DNA of 64,000 bases from NCBI RefSeq assembly GCF_900473965.1, contig NZ_UCNJ01000024.1:124001-188000 (forward strand), written 5' to 3'. Made by a program: the position numbers and the translations under genes. Below are positions 8,625 to 16,338 of the stretch, in pieces. The notes under the pieces are model-generated. The model was not told where the DNA came from. It saw only the letters and a program-made list of their open reading frames with translations, and did not search any database. Numbering within the stretch: position 1 is the stretch's first letter; every line of letters starts with the position of its first letter. The DNA comes from Synechococcus sp. UW179A (GTDB taxonomy: Bacteria; Cyanobacteriota; Cyanobacteriia; PCC-6307; Cyanobiaceae).

Positions 8625-10016
8625 CACCAGATCCAGCTGATCGGCAAGGACGGTGAGCTTGAGCCCCACTTCCTGGAGCTCCCGTTCGGCCACCGAGCCG
8701 CGCACCAGTCCAGCTCCGGCCGTGAGGTCGAGCTGGGTTCCGCGGGCATGGCCGCAGCGGATGGCCACACGCAGTTCCGCATCCCCAGAGCTGTCGATCC
8801 AGCCGATCGGTGCTGCATAGCCATCGCGATCGAATGGCTCAAGGCTGCGCAACCAGTTCATGGCCTCTCGTCTGGGCAGGCCTGCCACAGCCGGGGTGGG
8901 ATGGAGCACTCCAGCCAGAGCAAGGGGGGATTGGCCTGGAGCTGGAGTCGTGATCGGGGTGTGCAAATGGATCAGTTGGCCGTGTCTGGCCAGTTGTGGA
9001 CTTCGCGGACGCCGTGGCTGCAGTCCCTGGGCGCTGAGATGCTCAGTGATCGCCTGCACCACCAGTTCATGCTCGCGGCGGTCTTTGTCGGAGTTGAGCA
9101 GGGAGGTGGCGTGGTCGTTGCGACCGGCAGTGCCGGCAAGCGCATCGCAACGCAGTTGCCCGTTGCGCAGGCTCAGCAGTCTCTCAGGCGAGGCGCCAAA
9201 GAAGCTGTCTTGCTGGTTGCGCTGCCAGAGGAACCGGCAGCTGCCTGCCTGCTGGTGGCGCAGCCGTTTCAGCAACAGCACCGGGTCCAGAGTTGAGGTC
9301 AGGCTCACCGAGTGGCGCACGGCCAGAACAAGCTTGTGCAGTTCACCACCATTTACCAGTTCCAGACCGCGCTGAAGCGCCGTGGTGTAGCGCCGCTCCC
9401 AGTCGCCGGGAGTGATCCTGCCGCTCAGGTTGCCTGAGACCTTGCCGGGCCAACTCCTCCAAGACTGCAGCTTTTCCGCCATCAACCAGAGCGACTCTGT
9501 GAGTGAGCGCACATCACTCGCCTGTTGAGCGATGCCGTGCAGACGCAGCCAGCCTTGCCGTCCATGACGACTCAGTTGCCAGCGGGGCAGAACGGCCTGA
9601 ACCGAGGGCATGCTCCCCTGGGGCTGGAGTTCACCGGTCTGCTCAAAAAAGGAGAAGGCCAGCAGGATGCGGGAGCGGGCCTGAGCTGGTGCCTCGGGCG
9701 TGCCCTCGAGGATGCGTCCGAGCGTGATGTCACTGAACCGTTGTGCCAGCTCGAAACGTCGGGGACCTGATAGCTCCAGGTGATGGCAGCGGCCCGCGGC
9801 TGCAAGACAGAGGCCTGGCGCTCCATCCCAGAGAAAGCGGAACGGGTCTGCATCCTCGAGATCAGCGAGCTGGAGCAGTGGATCCAGCCCCTGCAGAGGT
9901 ATTGCTAATCCAAAAACTCCGTCGTCTGCCTGGCGCTGATCCCACACGATTAGTGCACGCTCCAGCAAATCGCTGAAGTGCACAGCAGGTGAACAGTCGT
10001 GGGGCGCGGCCGACAT
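8610..10016 (-). CDS. menF: Isochorismate synthase
   Basis: Converts chorismate to isochorismate, the entry to phylloquinone (vitamin K1, the photosystem I quinone) in cyanobacteria. The 468-residue protein has a variable N-terminal half and the C-terminal chorismate-binding domain: GGELHKLVLAV, FFGASPERLL, the DALAGTAGR loop, and IRCGHA plus TAGAGLVRGS near the end. It lies divergent to menA, with 69 bases between the two start codons, next to menC and menE, which favours menF over anthranilate synthase component I. Confidence 0.92.
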   Translation of the reverse strand: MSAAPHDCSPAVHFSDLLERALIVWDQRQADDGVFGLAIPLQGLDPLLQLADLEDADPFRFLWDGAPGLCLAAAGRCHHLELSGPRRFELAQRFSDITLGRILEGTPEAPAQARSRILLAFSFFEQTGELQPQGSMPSVQAVLPRWQLSRHGRQGWLRLHGIAQQASDVRSLTESLWLMAEKLQSWRSWPGKVSGNLSGRITPGDWERRYTTALQRGLELVNGGELHKLVLAVRHSVSLTSTLDPVLLLKRLRHQQAGSCRFLWQRNQQDSFFGASPERLLSLRNGQLRCDALAGTAGRNDHATSLLNSDKDRREHELVVQAITEHLSAQGLQPRRPRSPQLARHGQLIHLHTPITTPAPGQSPLALAGVLHPTPAVAGLPRREAMNWLRSLEPFDRDGYAAPIGWIDSSGDAELRVAIRCGHARGTQLDLTAGAGLVRGSVAERELQEVGLKLTVLADQLDLVSGGR

Positions 10017-10085
10017 CTTGACGGCAAGACGGTGGATTACTGCTCAAATGTATGAGTCTTGAAGCGGGCTCCACGAGTCCAGTCC

Positions 10086-11051
10086 ATGCCAGATCGACAG
10101 GCTGTTGTAACCCTTCACTCCCGCGCTAACGACCGCCGGCGTCTTTGGAAGGCAGCGATCAAGTGGCCGATGTACTCCGTTGCGGTGATGCCCGTGCTGC
10201 TTGCGACTGGATGGCGCCTGGGGTCAGGCTTGCCGGTGCGCTGGGCCCAGGGCTTCGTTTTTCTGCTGGCAGCGGTGCTGTTGTTGATCTGGGAGAACCT
10301 CAGCAACGACCTCTTTGATGCCGAGACCGGGGTGGATGACCAGGGCAAGCCCCATTCTGTTGTGGCGCTGGTCGGAAGGGCTCGTCCTGTTCAGCAGCTG
10401 GCCATGCTTGCGTTGCTGATGGGACTGATCCTGATGCTGTGGATTGCGCTGAGGAGCAGTCTTGCGGTGCTGGTGCTGGTGCTGGTGAGCTGTGGTCTCG
10501 GGTACCTCTACCAGGGACCTCCCTTCCGTCTTGGGTACCAGGGGCTGGGTGAACCACTGTGTTGGCTCGCTTTTGGCCCTTTCGCTACGGCAGCTGCGTT
10601 GTTGGTTATCGCCCCTTCAACGGATGTGGTGCCCTGGGGAACCGCCTTGCTCCTCGGCTCCGGCCCTGCTCTGGCAACCACGTTGGTGTTGTTCTGCTCG
10701 CATTTTCATCAGGTCGAGCAGGATGCTGCACACGGAAAGAAGTCTCCTGTTGTGCGCCTGGGGACTGCGCGGGCGGCGTCTCTGGTGCCGTGGTTCGTTG
10801 CTGGGACCCTCGCCCTGGAGTGGGCCCCCGTGCTGCATGGCGACTGGCCACCTACCGCACTTCTCGGAGCCCTGGGGTTACCTGCGGCCTCAGCGTTGAT
10901 TCGCTTGCTTCGCTGGCATCATCAGCAGCCTGAACGCATCACTGGCAGCAAGTTCCTTGCATTGCGATTCCAGGCACTGAACGGCCTCGGTCTCAGCATC
11001 GGTCTGGGCCTTGGGCCATGGTTTGGCTCCCCTGTTCTGCTGCCGGGTTAA
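10086..11051 (+). CDS. menA: 1,4-dihydroxy-2-naphthoate phytyltransferase
   Basis: A UbiA-family membrane prenyltransferase that attaches the phytyl chain to DHNA in phylloquinone synthesis. The ATG at 10086 gives 321 residues. The first prenyl-diphosphate-binding motif is NDLFDAETGVDD, and the second region (HFHQVEQDAAHGKKS) is also present; there are about eight hydrophobic helices. The frame is open back to a TTG at 10059. It is followed by menC after 4 bases, forming menA-C-E. Confidence 0.93.
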   Translation: MPDRQAVVTLHSRANDRRRLWKAAIKWPMYSVAVMPVLLATGWRLGSGLPVRWAQGFVFLLAAVLLLIWENLSNDLFDAETGVDDQGKPHSVVALVGRARPVQQLAMLALLMGLILMLWIALRSSLAVLVLVLVSCGLGYLYQGPPFRLGYQGLGEPLCWLAFGPFATAAALLVIAPSTDVVPWGTALLLGSGPALATTLVLFCSHFHQVEQDAAHGKKSPVVRLGTARAASLVPWFVAGTLALEWAPVLHGDWPPTALLGALGLPAASALIRLLRWHHQQPERITGSKFLALRFQALNGLGLSIGLGLGPWFGSPVLLPG

Positions 11052-11055
11052 GTGA

Positions 11056-12033
11056 ATGGCGCTGCAACTGGCGATCCGCTCTTATGCCTATTCCCTGTCG
11101 CGTCCGCTGAGAACCGCTTCAGGCGCTTGGCAGCAGCGTGAGGGTTGGTTGCTGCGTCTGACCTGTGGGATCTCCGGCCGCGTGGGATGGGGGGAGGTGG
11201 CTCCGCTCGATCCCGCACACCGTCCGGCCTGTGAGCGGGCTTTGTCGCGATGGCAGAACTCTGTGAATACGGAGTGCAAACGGGACCAGCTGGAGGCACT
11301 TCTGCCCAAGCTGCCGGTTGAAGTCGCCTTTGCGCTCGGCGCTGCGCTGGCCGAGCTGGATGGCCTTGTTCAGGCATGGCTTCCTGCTCCGAGCTCGGCG
11401 TGTCTGTTGCCCGCTGGTCCGGCCATGCTTTCGATGCTGGACCAGCTGCTGGCGACTCATCCAGTCGGGGATCCCATCACTGTGAAGTGGAAGGTGGCCG
11501 CAATAGACGCGGATCTGGAATGGTCATTGCTCTCCAGACTTCTGGACCGTCTCCCACCGGAGGCGCGTCTGCGCCTGGACGCCAATGCAGGCTGGGAGCG
11601 GTCTGAGGCGGATCGATGGGCTGGAGTGCTGGAGGGTGATCCGCGTTTGGATTGGCTGGAGCAGCCACTGGCAGTGGACGATCTTCAAGGCCTGAGGGAT
11701 ATGGCGAAGCGTGTTCCTGTCGCCCTGGATGAGTCGCTGCTAAAGCAACCTGCTTTGCGGGAGCAGTGGCAGGGTTGGCAGGTGCGGCGACCCCTGCTGG
11801 AGGGAGATCCGCGACCTCTGCTGCGCCAGTTGCAGGAAGGCCGGCCGCGGCTGATGCTCAGTACCGTTTTCGAAACCGGTATCGGCTTTCGCTGGCTGGC
11901 GTTAATGGCAGGGCTTCAGCAGCGAGGCCCTACTCCCGTGGCTCCCGGACTGGCTCCAGGTTGGTGTCATCAAGGTCCCCTGTTCAGCTGTGATCCTGCG
12001 CAGGTGTGGGCTGCCGCTGAGTTGGGCTGCTGA
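11056..12033 (+). CDS. menC: o-Succinylbenzoate synthase
   Basis: Enolase-superfamily dehydratase making o-succinylbenzoate from SHCHC. The 325 residues show the superfamily catalytic pieces: KWK in the TVKWKVA strand, RLDANAGW with the metal Asp, DWLEQPL with Glu, and VALDESLL, followed by the second catalytic Lys region. Its TGA overlaps the menE ATG by one base (TGATG), so the two are translationally coupled. Confidence 0.92.
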   Translation: MALQLAIRSYAYSLSRPLRTASGAWQQREGWLLRLTCGISGRVGWGEVAPLDPAHRPACERALSRWQNSVNTECKRDQLEALLPKLPVEVAFALGAALAELDGLVQAWLPAPSSACLLPAGPAMLSMLDQLLATHPVGDPITVKWKVAAIDADLEWSLLSRLLDRLPPEARLRLDANAGWERSEADRWAGVLEGDPRLDWLEQPLAVDDLQGLRDMAKRVPVALDESLLKQPALREQWQGWQVRRPLLEGDPRPLLRQLQEGRPRLMLSTVFETGIGFRWLALMAGLQQRGPTPVAPGLAPGWCHQGPLFSCDPAQVWAAAELGC

Positions 12034-13298
12034 TGGTGGGCCTGAGGGATCTCCACTGTGACCCTGTTCAGCCTGGTGAGGCTGCTGCTGCCCTCGAGGT
12101 GGCCCTGGCTGATCCGGTGTGGGTGCGTCTGCTCGGTTCCGGAGTTCAGCCGGAGCCTCAAGTCCTGGATGCTGATGGTCTGGATTGGCCTCCTGGACCA
12201 GGGCTGGTGCTCTCAACAGGTGGCAGCAGCGGCGGACGACAGCTCTGCCTCCAACCCTTGTCGAATTTGGATTGCTCTGCTCAGGCCTGCGGGTCGTGGC
12301 TGAAGACGATCGGCTTGGATCCAGCCTCAACTCTGGCTTGGAATCCTCTGCCGTTTCAGCACGTGAGCGGTCTAATGCCCTGGTGGCGTGCGCGTCAGTG
12401 GGGCGCAGATCACGCCTGGATCCCGTCCGCTCTAATTAAACAGCCGGCGCAACTTCTCAAACACAGCCGTTGCCATCCAGGTTGGCAACAGCGGCCGATG
12501 GTGCTGTCGCTGGTGCCCACCCAACTAAGGCGGCTGCTGGCTGATCCCTGTGGACGTTCCTGGTTGGCAGAGATGGCGGTGATCTGGGTTGGTGGTGCAG
12601 CATTGCCAGTTGATCTGGCCGATCAATCGCGCGACTTGGGCATCAGGCTTGCCCCCTGTTACGGCGCGACGGAGACAGCCGCCATGGTGACGGCCCAGGC
12701 GCCGCTTGATTTTCTGGCGGGGATGGGTGGTTGTGGTCGACCCCTTGACGATGTGCGTCTTCGACTGAATCAGCAGGGAGCTCTGGCGGTGCACTGCAAC
12801 CGGCTGGCTGTGGCCAGGCTGGATGAGGCAGGAGTCCTCTACGCGCTGTCGGATGGGAACGGTTGGTGGCAATCAGCTGATCTGGCGGAACTTGAAGGCT
12901 CACCAACTGATCCCCAGCTGCATCTCTTGGGACGAATCGATGACGCCATCCAGTCCGGTGGCGTCACGGTGTTTCCTTCCCAACTGGAGCAAAGACTGCT
13001 GATGGAGGCTCGCAAGCAAGGGCTACCCCTCGATGCCGTGCTGTTGCTGGGGGTGGTCAACCGTGAATGGGGACAACGACTGGTGGCTCTTGTTCGTTGG
13101 TCGTCGCTGGACGAGCCGTCGGACGGTTGGGACCGCTTGCGCAGATTGGTGTCCGACTGGCCTGCACCAGAACGCCCTCTGCATTGGGTTCGGTGCCAGG
13201 AACTGCAATGCTCTGAGGCAGGGAAGTGGGAGCGTCCACGTTGGCAGAACTGGTTGATAACTCAACACTCAGCTCAGCGATTAACTCAGCAGTTCTGA
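12033..13298 (+). CDS. menE: o-Succinylbenzoate-CoA ligase
   Basis: An AMP-forming acyl-CoA ligase activating o-succinylbenzoate. At 421 residues it is compact for the family. The phosphate-binding loop is STGGSSGGRQ at about 66-75, the adenine motif is CYGATETAAMV, and the C-terminal hinge is LLGRIDDAIQSGGVTVFP. It ends the menA-C-E unit. menD, menB and menH are not in this window, so the pathway genes are dispersed. Confidence 0.92.
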   Translation: MVGLRDLHCDPVQPGEAAAALEVALADPVWVRLLGSGVQPEPQVLDADGLDWPPGPGLVLSTGGSSGGRQLCLQPLSNLDCSAQACGSWLKTIGLDPASTLAWNPLPFQHVSGLMPWWRARQWGADHAWIPSALIKQPAQLLKHSRCHPGWQQRPMVLSLVPTQLRRLLADPCGRSWLAEMAVIWVGGAALPVDLADQSRDLGIRLAPCYGATETAAMVTAQAPLDFLAGMGGCGRPLDDVRLRLNQQGALAVHCNRLAVARLDEAGVLYALSDGNGWWQSADLAELEGSPTDPQLHLLGRIDDAIQSGGVTVFPSQLEQRLLMEARKQGLPLDAVLLLGVVNREWGQRLVALVRWSSLDEPSDGWDRLRRLVSDWPAPERPLHWVRCQELQCSEAGKWERPRWQNWLITQHSAQRLTQQF

Positions 13299-13752
13299 AT
13301 CTGTGCCGCAGTGATTCATTCCATATTCATTTCCAATGCTTTGCTCTGGGATGTACTTCCTTCCTGCTTGGTTGCATTCTCAATCTTGAGGCAGATCTGT
13401 TTCGTTTTTTCCATTGGAGACTGGGAGGTTTGTGAGGTTGGGAGAAGTGGTGTGCTCAACCGAATGACCGATGAATCTGTCTGTTGCGCCGTTTGACGTA
13501 ATGGCGAGAATCCCCCAGGTCTGGATAGTGATCTGCTCGATTGCCTTTGACTGATGCCTTGGCCCTGCTCGCTGGATCTGCCTTAAAAAAGAAACCAGCA
13601 AAAGGCAACGTTCTCTTTGCCACAAGCGCGCGTATCAAATTAATTTCAACACCCTGTTTTGGTGCCTGAATTGTGAATTAGTTCGCGGTTTGTCCCTCTG
13701 GTATATCGGCAAACTCTTAGGGTAATTTTCTGAGTTTTGTTGGGTTTCTTCG
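13299..13752. other. 454-base AT-rich spacer between menE and cpcL
   Basis: No reading frame here looks like a protein. The stretch is visibly AT-richer than the men genes. A weak inverted repeat (GGCAA at 13604-13608 with TTGCC at 13617-13621) is flanked by a short A run, which would make it a weak minus-strand terminator with no gene to serve. The promoter and leader of the following linker gene must lie here, but I cannot place -10/-35 boxes with confidence. Confidence 0.5.
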
Positions 13753-14487
13753 TTGTCAGTTCCTCTTCGGCCCTTTCGACCTGCCTCTCAAAATATTCGT
13801 GTGAGCACAATTGCTGCTCCCTCCATGGAAGGGGACGTTGTTGATAATGCTGGGGATGTTATTAATCGTTGTTATCGTCAGATCTATTTTCATGCAATGA
13901 GTAGCGATAGAGATCGCTATCTTGAGTCGCAGCTTAGAAATGGTTCAATTACAGTAAGGGATTTCATTCGTGGTCTATTGCTTTCGGACCGATTTTTGCG
14001 TGGTTATGTCGCTTGTAATAGCAATTATCGCCTTGTCGAGCAGGTTATCGGCAGGGCTTTGGGTCGCAAGGTAAGGGATAACACCGAAAAATTAACTTAT
14101 TCAATTGTTATCGCCGAGAAAGGATTTGAGACTTTTGTTGATCTGGTCCTCAACAGTGAGGAGTACATGCAGAGGTTTGGTTACGACACTGTTCCTCTTG
14201 AGATCTCAAGAGTTTTGCCGGGTCGAGCTGTCGGTGAAGCCCCTGTTTATCAGGAATTCCCTCGATACTCTTATGACTGGCAGGAAAAGCTAACTTCAAA
14301 CGACATGATGATGTCGATTGAAGATCACCTGAATTTCGGCCCTACGAAGTCGTTCGCAGAGAAAGTGCTGTATGAGCGACCCTCTGATAAGGCGTTCCGT
14401 TACATCATTCCATCCTTCGTCATCCTTTCGGGATTGATTGTTGTTGGAATTGTGAAAGTCTTTACAAGTATCTTTGTGGTGGGCTGA
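13753..14487 (+). CDS. cpcL: CpcL-type phycobilisome rod linker with C-terminal membrane anchor
   Basis: The N-terminus SVPLRPFRPASQNIRVS and the region to about residue 150 (VINRCYRQIYFHAM, RDFIRGLLLSDRF, YRLVEQVIGRALGRKV, NSEEYMQRFG) match the CpcG/CpcL linker domain. The 244-residue protein ends in a roughly 22-residue hydrophobic helix (about 217-238) after FRYI. In the CpcG2/CpcL group this tail anchors a coreless rod phycobilisome at photosystem I; ordinary CpcG rod-core linkers lack it. TTG at 13753 is the only possible start after the upstream stop at 13723. The gene is near 42 percent GC in sampled lines, well below its neighbours, suggesting transfer or different selection. Confidence 0.85.
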   Translation: MSVPLRPFRPASQNIRVSTIAAPSMEGDVVDNAGDVINRCYRQIYFHAMSSDRDRYLESQLRNGSITVRDFIRGLLLSDRFLRGYVACNSNYRLVEQVIGRALGRKVRDNTEKLTYSIVIAEKGFETFVDLVLNSEEYMQRFGYDTVPLEISRVLPGRAVGEAPVYQEFPRYSYDWQEKLTSNDMMMSIEDHLNFGPTKSFAEKVLYERPSDKAFRYIIPSFVILSGLIVVGIVKVFTSIFVVG

Positions 14488-14492
14488 GCTTT

Positions 14493-14873
14493 TTAATAAG
14501 CGGCTTTCGCCATTTCTTCTTTTTTCTTTTCAATTAATTCTTCAAAGCTGATCCAGTGAATGCAGTCTACGGGGCAGGTGTCAATGGCTTCGTTGATCAC
14601 CATTGTTGAATCACCGTCTTGGCGAATTGCTCTGCACTTTCCCGTTTCCTGATCCATCAGAAAGGTATTGGTTGCCACGTGGGCGCAATATCGACATCCG
14701 ACACAAACTTTTTCATCGACCCAGATTGCCTGTAATCTCAGTTCGCCGCCAAGACACGGTTCTAGGCCTGACGGTGACGTGATGTCGTGAGACGGTGCAG
14801 TAAATGCGGCCGAGGTGTCAAATGTCGTCTCAGCGTCTGAGGATGCTGTAAATGCCGCAGAGGTGTCGAACAT
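14493..14873 (-). CDS. 4Fe-4S ferredoxin with repeated N-terminal peptide
   Basis: A 126-residue single-cluster ferredoxin of the cyanobacterial/chloroplast type also found fused to DnaJ domains in plants. Cluster ligands are Cys57, Cys60, Cys63 (CVGCRYC) and Cys100 in DTCPVDCIHW; Cys104 is extra. About 45 residues precede the domain and contain a ten-residue unit FDTSAAFTAS/P twice, 16 residues apart, followed by a Ser/Thr-rich linker. The C-terminus is a charged helix (EELIEKKKEEM). It is convergent to cpcL with only 5 bases between stops. Its electron partner is unknown; supply to NDH-1 or photosystem I is a guess from context. Confidence 0.85.
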   Translation of the reverse strand: MFDTSAAFTASSDAETTFDTSAAFTAPSHDITSPSGLEPCLGGELRLQAIWVDEKVCVGCRYCAHVATNTFLMDQETGKCRAIRQDGDSTMVINEAIDTCPVDCIHWISFEELIEKKKEEMAKAAY

Positions 14874-15021
14874 TGTGAATAGCTGGTATCACTTGCGAAT
14901 CGAGAAGCCTGGCAATCTCTGCTCAGTGTTGAGGCTTGAGACTTTTAAAATGCTGTAGGACAACTCCAATTGTTAAAGAGGTGATGAGAGGTGTAATTGA
15001 ATGGAGTGGTGAGGAGATTGT

Positions 15022-15156
15022 TCAGGATGTTTGGTTGATTTTGTATTGCTTGATCGCAACTTGTAGTTGACCAATGGCGGCTCTGCCAATGTTGAAAGTT
15101 GCCCAGCTCAAGGCAAGAAGAATGGGCAATGCCACAATCAGAATTCTTAGATCCAT
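15022..15156 (-). CDS. psbY: Photosystem II protein PsbY
   Basis: A 44-residue gene shorter than usual ORF cut-offs. The translation starts [19 protein letters not shown] and continues [12 protein letters not shown], which matches cyanobacterial PsbY: one transmembrane helix, then the FNIG-A signature and a short polar tail. PsbY is a single-span peripheral photosystem II subunit. An upstream ATG at 15162 would add two residues. It is the gene before the ferredoxin on the same strand, separated by 148 bases. Confidence 0.85.
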   Translation of the reverse strand: MDLRILIVALPILLALSWATFNIGRAAIGQLQVAIKQYKINQTS

Positions 15157-15354
15157 CGGCATATGAAAATGACCCACAAATTAGCTTTGGTGCAAATTTT
15201 TTCAGTGTTCTATGACGGCTGCCTGCGTTGCAGATGCCTGATCTATGGGCGAATTCTTGAACCTGTCGATGTCACAATTGTGTCGCCACTGGATTTCAGG
15301 GCGCTGTTGTAAATCTGACCTTGTTATGCGCGGTAGGACGACTCAGTCGTGGGT

Positions 15355-15810
15355 TCAGAGTTCTTCGATTTGTCCGATCTGTGCAGCCTCGAGCCAGCGT
15401 GAAATTGCGTCGGGCAATGGACAGCGTCGCCGAGTTTGCACATTGATGGCCAATTGTCTGATCAGGCCAGTGGCGACTTCCTGTTTGTTCAGCAGAAAGT
15501 GACTGCGAACTTCAAAACACCCCTGATCAATTCGTTGTGGAGTCAGCCTTACGAGAAGTTGATCTCCCCCATGCACCGCTTTTTTGAAGCTGGCACTGCA
15601 ATGCACTACAGGGAGTGCAGTGTCTGGCCAATGTTCCTGGTCGCGGCATCCAGGAAACACTGTTTGGGCCTCAATTCCATACAGTTCCAGGCTCTCTTCC
15701 CATGCCTCATGGCACCAGCGCAACAGCTGATGAAAATGCATGACGCCAGCAGCATCCGTGTCGCCGAAGCGCACGGTTCTGCTGAGGTTGAGCCAGGAGT
15801 GCTTCGCCAT
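15355..15810 (-). CDS. Hotdog-fold thioesterase, probable 1,4-dihydroxy-2-naphthoyl-CoA hydrolase
   Basis: A 151-residue 4HBT-type thioesterase with the active-site segment VRFGDTDAAGVMHFHQL at about 13-29 (catalytic Asp in GDTDAAG) and the long helix CHEAWEESL. In cyanobacteria a homologue hydrolyses DHNA-CoA, the step before MenA in phylloquinone synthesis. Finding it 2 kb from menF-A-C-E supports that assignment, though other acyl-CoA substrates are possible. Confidence 0.85.
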   Translation of the reverse strand: MAKHSWLNLSRTVRFGDTDAAGVMHFHQLLRWCHEAWEESLELYGIEAQTVFPGCRDQEHWPDTALPVVHCSASFKKAVHGGDQLLVRLTPQRIDQGCFEVRSHFLLNKQEVATGLIRQLAINVQTRRRCPLPDAISRWLEAAQIGQIEEL

Positions 15811-15940
15811 CAGTGGACGATCTGGTCGCCTTGGGCGGCGTAGCTCAGCTTTATGTCAGTGAGTGGTCGGAGCTGATCAAAGGATTGGTGCATGTTTTGT
15901 TGACTGATCTCGGCATGTAGACGCTGCTTTTGGCTGGTTG

Positions 15941-16222
15941 ATGGGCGCCTTGCAGATACGGCAGCAATGGGCTTTCAACTGTTGTGCGGAAGCTTTTCCG
16001 CATGGGATCGCGTTCTGGGTGTTGGGTGCGGGCGGTTTCTATGGGTTCATCATGCACCTTGTTTTCGGGTCGTTCTTGGCAAAGCAGATCAGCTGGTCAA
16101 ACAGTCCATTTCAGAATCCATTGGCCTGCGCCCTCACGATCGGGACTGTCGATTTCAGCAGCGTCCTGTATCGCAAGCGTGAAAACAATCTCAAGAGCAT
16201 GGACGCTTGCACCAGTTGCTAA
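15941..16222 (+). pseudogene. Remnant of a DUF6790-like membrane protein
   Basis: This lies in a 528-base gap with no intact gene. One frame encodes about 45 residues that read like the middle of DUF6790-type membrane proteins: an EAF motif, a hydrophobic helix (GIAFWVLGAGGFYGFIMH) and KQISWSNSPFQ. The expected first helix is missing, and after SPFQ the frame drifts into sequence without further membrane segments before the stop at 16220-16222. I read it as a decayed gene. Family assignment is from memory of the YGF-MH and SPFQ motifs. The rest of the gap shows nothing I can name. Confidence 0.45.
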
Positions 16223-16338
16223 TTGGCTGAAGGATTGGCCGAGTGGTGTCGCTTGTCGTCGACCGGATTAATGCTCCTTGCAGCGCTGGAACCGTGTTCT
16301 GTTGCGCTGCCCCTATCCCACGCCGGCGGTTGAGCTGA

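Noticed and set aside
9400-9800. Long open frames on the plus strand inside menF and similar ones inside other GC-rich genes
   Set aside because: They are antisense shadows with Arg/Pro/Ser-rich translations and no family match.
13600-13625. Hairpin GGCAA...TTGCC as a terminator
   Set aside because: Stem of 5 bp and only four A on one side; it would act on the minus strand where no gene ends.
15169-15312. 47-codon plus-strand frame upstream of psbY (VFYDGCLRC-like)
   Set aside because: It vaguely resembles a DUF393/thioredoxin-like start, but it is far too short, lacks a ribosome site and begins 13 bases from the divergent psbY ATG. Most likely chance.
15830-15860. Sequence resembling the 5' part of a tRNA (GGCGTAGCTCAG)
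   Set aside because: No anticodon arm, T arm or acceptor pairing follows within tRNA distance.
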